From the NCBI GenBank assembly GCA_030537355.1, contig JAUNNF010000008.1, forward strand, positions 1 to 64,000: DNA of 64,000 bases, given 5' to 3'. This stretch comes from Coriobacteriia bacterium. Lineage in GTDB: Bacteria > Actinomycetota > Coriobacteriia > Coriobacteriales > Eggerthellaceae. The position numbers and the translations under genes were made by a program. Positions within the stretch are counted from its first letter, which is position 1; every line of letters begins with the position of its first letter. Positions 62,533 to 64,000 of this stretch are shown in pieces. The notes under the pieces were generated by a model, which was not told the DNA's origin, did no database searches, and worked only from the letters and a program-made list of their open reading frames with translations.

Positions 62533-64000
62533 TTAACTCCTAACTTCGGCCCCGGTTGATGCACAAACTTTATTTATTAGTTTGTTGTGCACAGCATCTA
62601 CATCATCTCTTGTGAGTGTGCGGTCTGGATCCCTATATTCTAGCGAATAAGCGAGAGATTTTTTGCCAGCTCCCAGTGCCTTTTCGTCCTCGTATACATC
62701 AAATAGCGATACATCATATAACAATTTACCACCTGCTGAACGTATACGTTGTTTCATTATCTCGTCTGTAACGCCATCATCGACAACAAAGGCTACATCA
62801 ATCGTAACACCAGGGTAAACAGGGATATCGTCAAAATCTTTAAATTCACTTGAGCATGAAATAAGAGCTTTCATGTCAAGTTCAAAACACGCAACAGACT
62901 TATCAATTTCATAAGCTGTACAAATTTTTGGATGGACCTCACCTATTATCCCAATGCTTGTACCCTTTGACAATACTTCAGCTGCACGTCCAGGTTGTAA
63001 TAGCTCATGTTCTATCGGCTTAAACTTAATTTTTTGAACTTTCAATTTGTCGAGCAAGTTCTCAACAATTCCTTTTGCATCAAAAAAGTCAAAGCTCTCG
63101 GCTTTTTTATTCCAAGCATCAACATGAGGTTTACCAGACAATACAGCACTAACCTTTTCTCTCTCTGTACCAACCTTAAAAACCTTACCAATTTCATACA
63201 ATGCTACATTTTCTACACCGTGGTTTATGTTGTATGAAACGGATTTAAGAAGGCCAGGAAGAATACTTCTTCTCATGTATTTTTGCTCAGCATTCATTGG
63301 ATTTAAAAGCTCAATGGATTTTTCATCGCCATCTTCGGCAAATGAATAAGTAACAGTCTCATTTAAGCCAGAGGCGGTTAACACTCCATTGACGAATCCA
63401 CGGAGGCGCTGCTCATAAGAGCGATGCCCAACACGAGCAGATGAAGAAGGTAGCGTAGATTCAACCTTATCCATGCCCCACAACCTCAACACTTCTTCAT
63501 ATAAGTCAATCTCACGTTCAAGATCAGGCCTGAATGTTGGGGTCTCAACGCTTAAGTCCTTATCCACTTTACAACCTAGTCTAGAGAGTGAACTTACAAC
63601 AAAATCGCGAGGTATATCAGCGCCCATCATACGAACAAAACGCTCATATCTAAAGTTTAAGTTATGAGGTTTTGACTTAATAGGCCACGCATCCACTAGC
63701 TCACTAGCTTCTCCCCCAGCAACTTCAACAATTAAGGCTGCTGCTGCTGCAGAAATCTTATCAATATCAATATCATCCACGCGGCGTTCGTAGCGCATAG
63801 AAGACTCAGAAATAAGCCCTAATTTACGAGAAGTTCTGCTAGTGTGCGCTGGACTAAATGTGGCGGTCTCTAACAATACATTAGTGGTGTTCTCATCAAT
63901 CTCCGAATTCTGACCTCCCATAACACCAGCTAGGGCGATAGCATGATAACGAGTAGCTATAACAGTCATGTCAGAATTTAGCTCTCTTTCTTCTCCGTCT
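62533..64000 (-). CDS. pheT: Phenylalanyl-tRNA synthetase beta subunit (5'-partial)
   Basis: C-terminal 60 per cent of the beta chain; the frame is open to the right edge, so the N-terminus lies outside the window. Seen: the B3/4 end with VALAGVMGG-like AIALAGVMGGQNSEID, the B5 domain (FVVSSLSRLGCKV, PTFRPDLEREIDLYEEVLRL), the core catalytic-like domain with YEIGKVF, and the C-terminal FDX-ACB anticodon-binding domain ending the protein (SLAYSLEYRDPDRTLTRDDV). Normally preceded by pheS. Here it heads or continues a transcript into the glycerol-1-phosphate dehydrogenase gene. Confidence 0.96.
   Translation of the reverse strand, partial: DGEERELNSDMTVIATRYHAIALAGVMGGQNSEIDENTTNVLLETATFSPAHTSRTSRKLGLISESSMRYERRVDDIDIDKISAAAAALIVEVAGGEASELVDAWPIKSKPHNLNFRYERFVRMMGADIPRDFVVSSLSRLGCKVDKDLSVETPTFRPDLEREIDLYEEVLRLWGMDKVESTLPSSSARVGHRSYEQRLRGFVNGVLTASGLNETVTYSFAEDGDEKSIELLNPMNAEQKYMRRSILPGLLKSVSYNINHGVENVALYEIGKVFKVGTEREKVSAVLSGKPHVDAWNKKAESFDFFDAKGIVENLLDKLKVQKIKFKPIEHELLQPGRAAEVLSKGTSIGIIGEVHPKICTAYEIDKSVACFELDMKALISCSSEFKDFDDIPVYPGVTIDVAFVVDDGVTDEIMKQRIRSAGGKLLYDVSLFDVYEDEKALGAGKKSLAYSLEYRDPDRTLTRDDVDAVHNKLINKVCASTGAEVRS

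Overview
The window is AT-rich bacterial chromosome, densely packed with genes. It suggests a strictly anaerobic, fermentative, Gram-positive-type organism: it carries pyruvate:ferredoxin oxidoreductase, an Ech-type membrane [NiFe] hydrogenase, a PTS permease, envelope proteins with signal peptides and no outer-membrane genes. The core order rpsO-pnp-rnj-ftsK-[PTS]-rodZ-yajQ-rimO-pgsA/cinA-recA-recX-rny, the presence of spoVS and several start codons that sit where a transcript would begin (leaderless look) favour an actinobacterial, Coriobacteriia-like lineage of unusually low GC. That placement is inference; no rRNA or tRNA gene lies in the window.

Left part (1-14.5 kb). After a possible helix-turn-helix gene and nth, a long + strand run starts with PFOR and echABCDEF and continues, with overlapping or nearly touching genes, into a CDP-alcohol phosphatidyltransferase, a VanW/G5 envelope protein, a D,D-carboxypeptidase and a zinc-ribbon/FHA protein. 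PFOR supplies reduced ferredoxin and Ech can oxidise it to H2 while pumping ions. Four copies of a GC-rich palindrome, two inside coding sequence, lie in the first 5.2 kb.

Middle part (14.6-42.7 kb). dut-nrdR and lexA are divergent around a candidate SOS box. A long - strand block holds miaA, miaB, spoVS, a GHKL ATPase, rny, recX, recA, a pgsA-cinA fusion, rimO, yajQ, rodZ, a PTS EIIBCA gene, ftsK, rnj, pnp and rpsO. One + strand gene, udp, is followed by an internally deleted cdd remnant. Then come recO, era, ybeY, a phosphohexomutase and a fused secDF on the - strand.

Accessory part (42.8-55.7 kb). Two paralogous 5.7 kb genes encode secreted beta-helix/BspA-LRR proteins. Each is followed one base later by a near-identical small ORF of 47 or 50 codons, so the whole adhesin-plus-small-protein module is tandemly duplicated. 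Next to them are a Trm9-like methyltransferase and an orphan RelB/DinJ antitoxin with a palindromic promoter region.

Right part (55.7-64 kb). A tatA-greA-lysS operon is separated by a 650-base non-coding region from a pheT-(glycerol-1-phosphate dehydrogenase)-(sensor/MFS fusion) operon. The non-coding region contains a symmetric nested inverted repeat, four copies of a 24-base motif and a trinucleotide repeat. pheT runs off the right edge.
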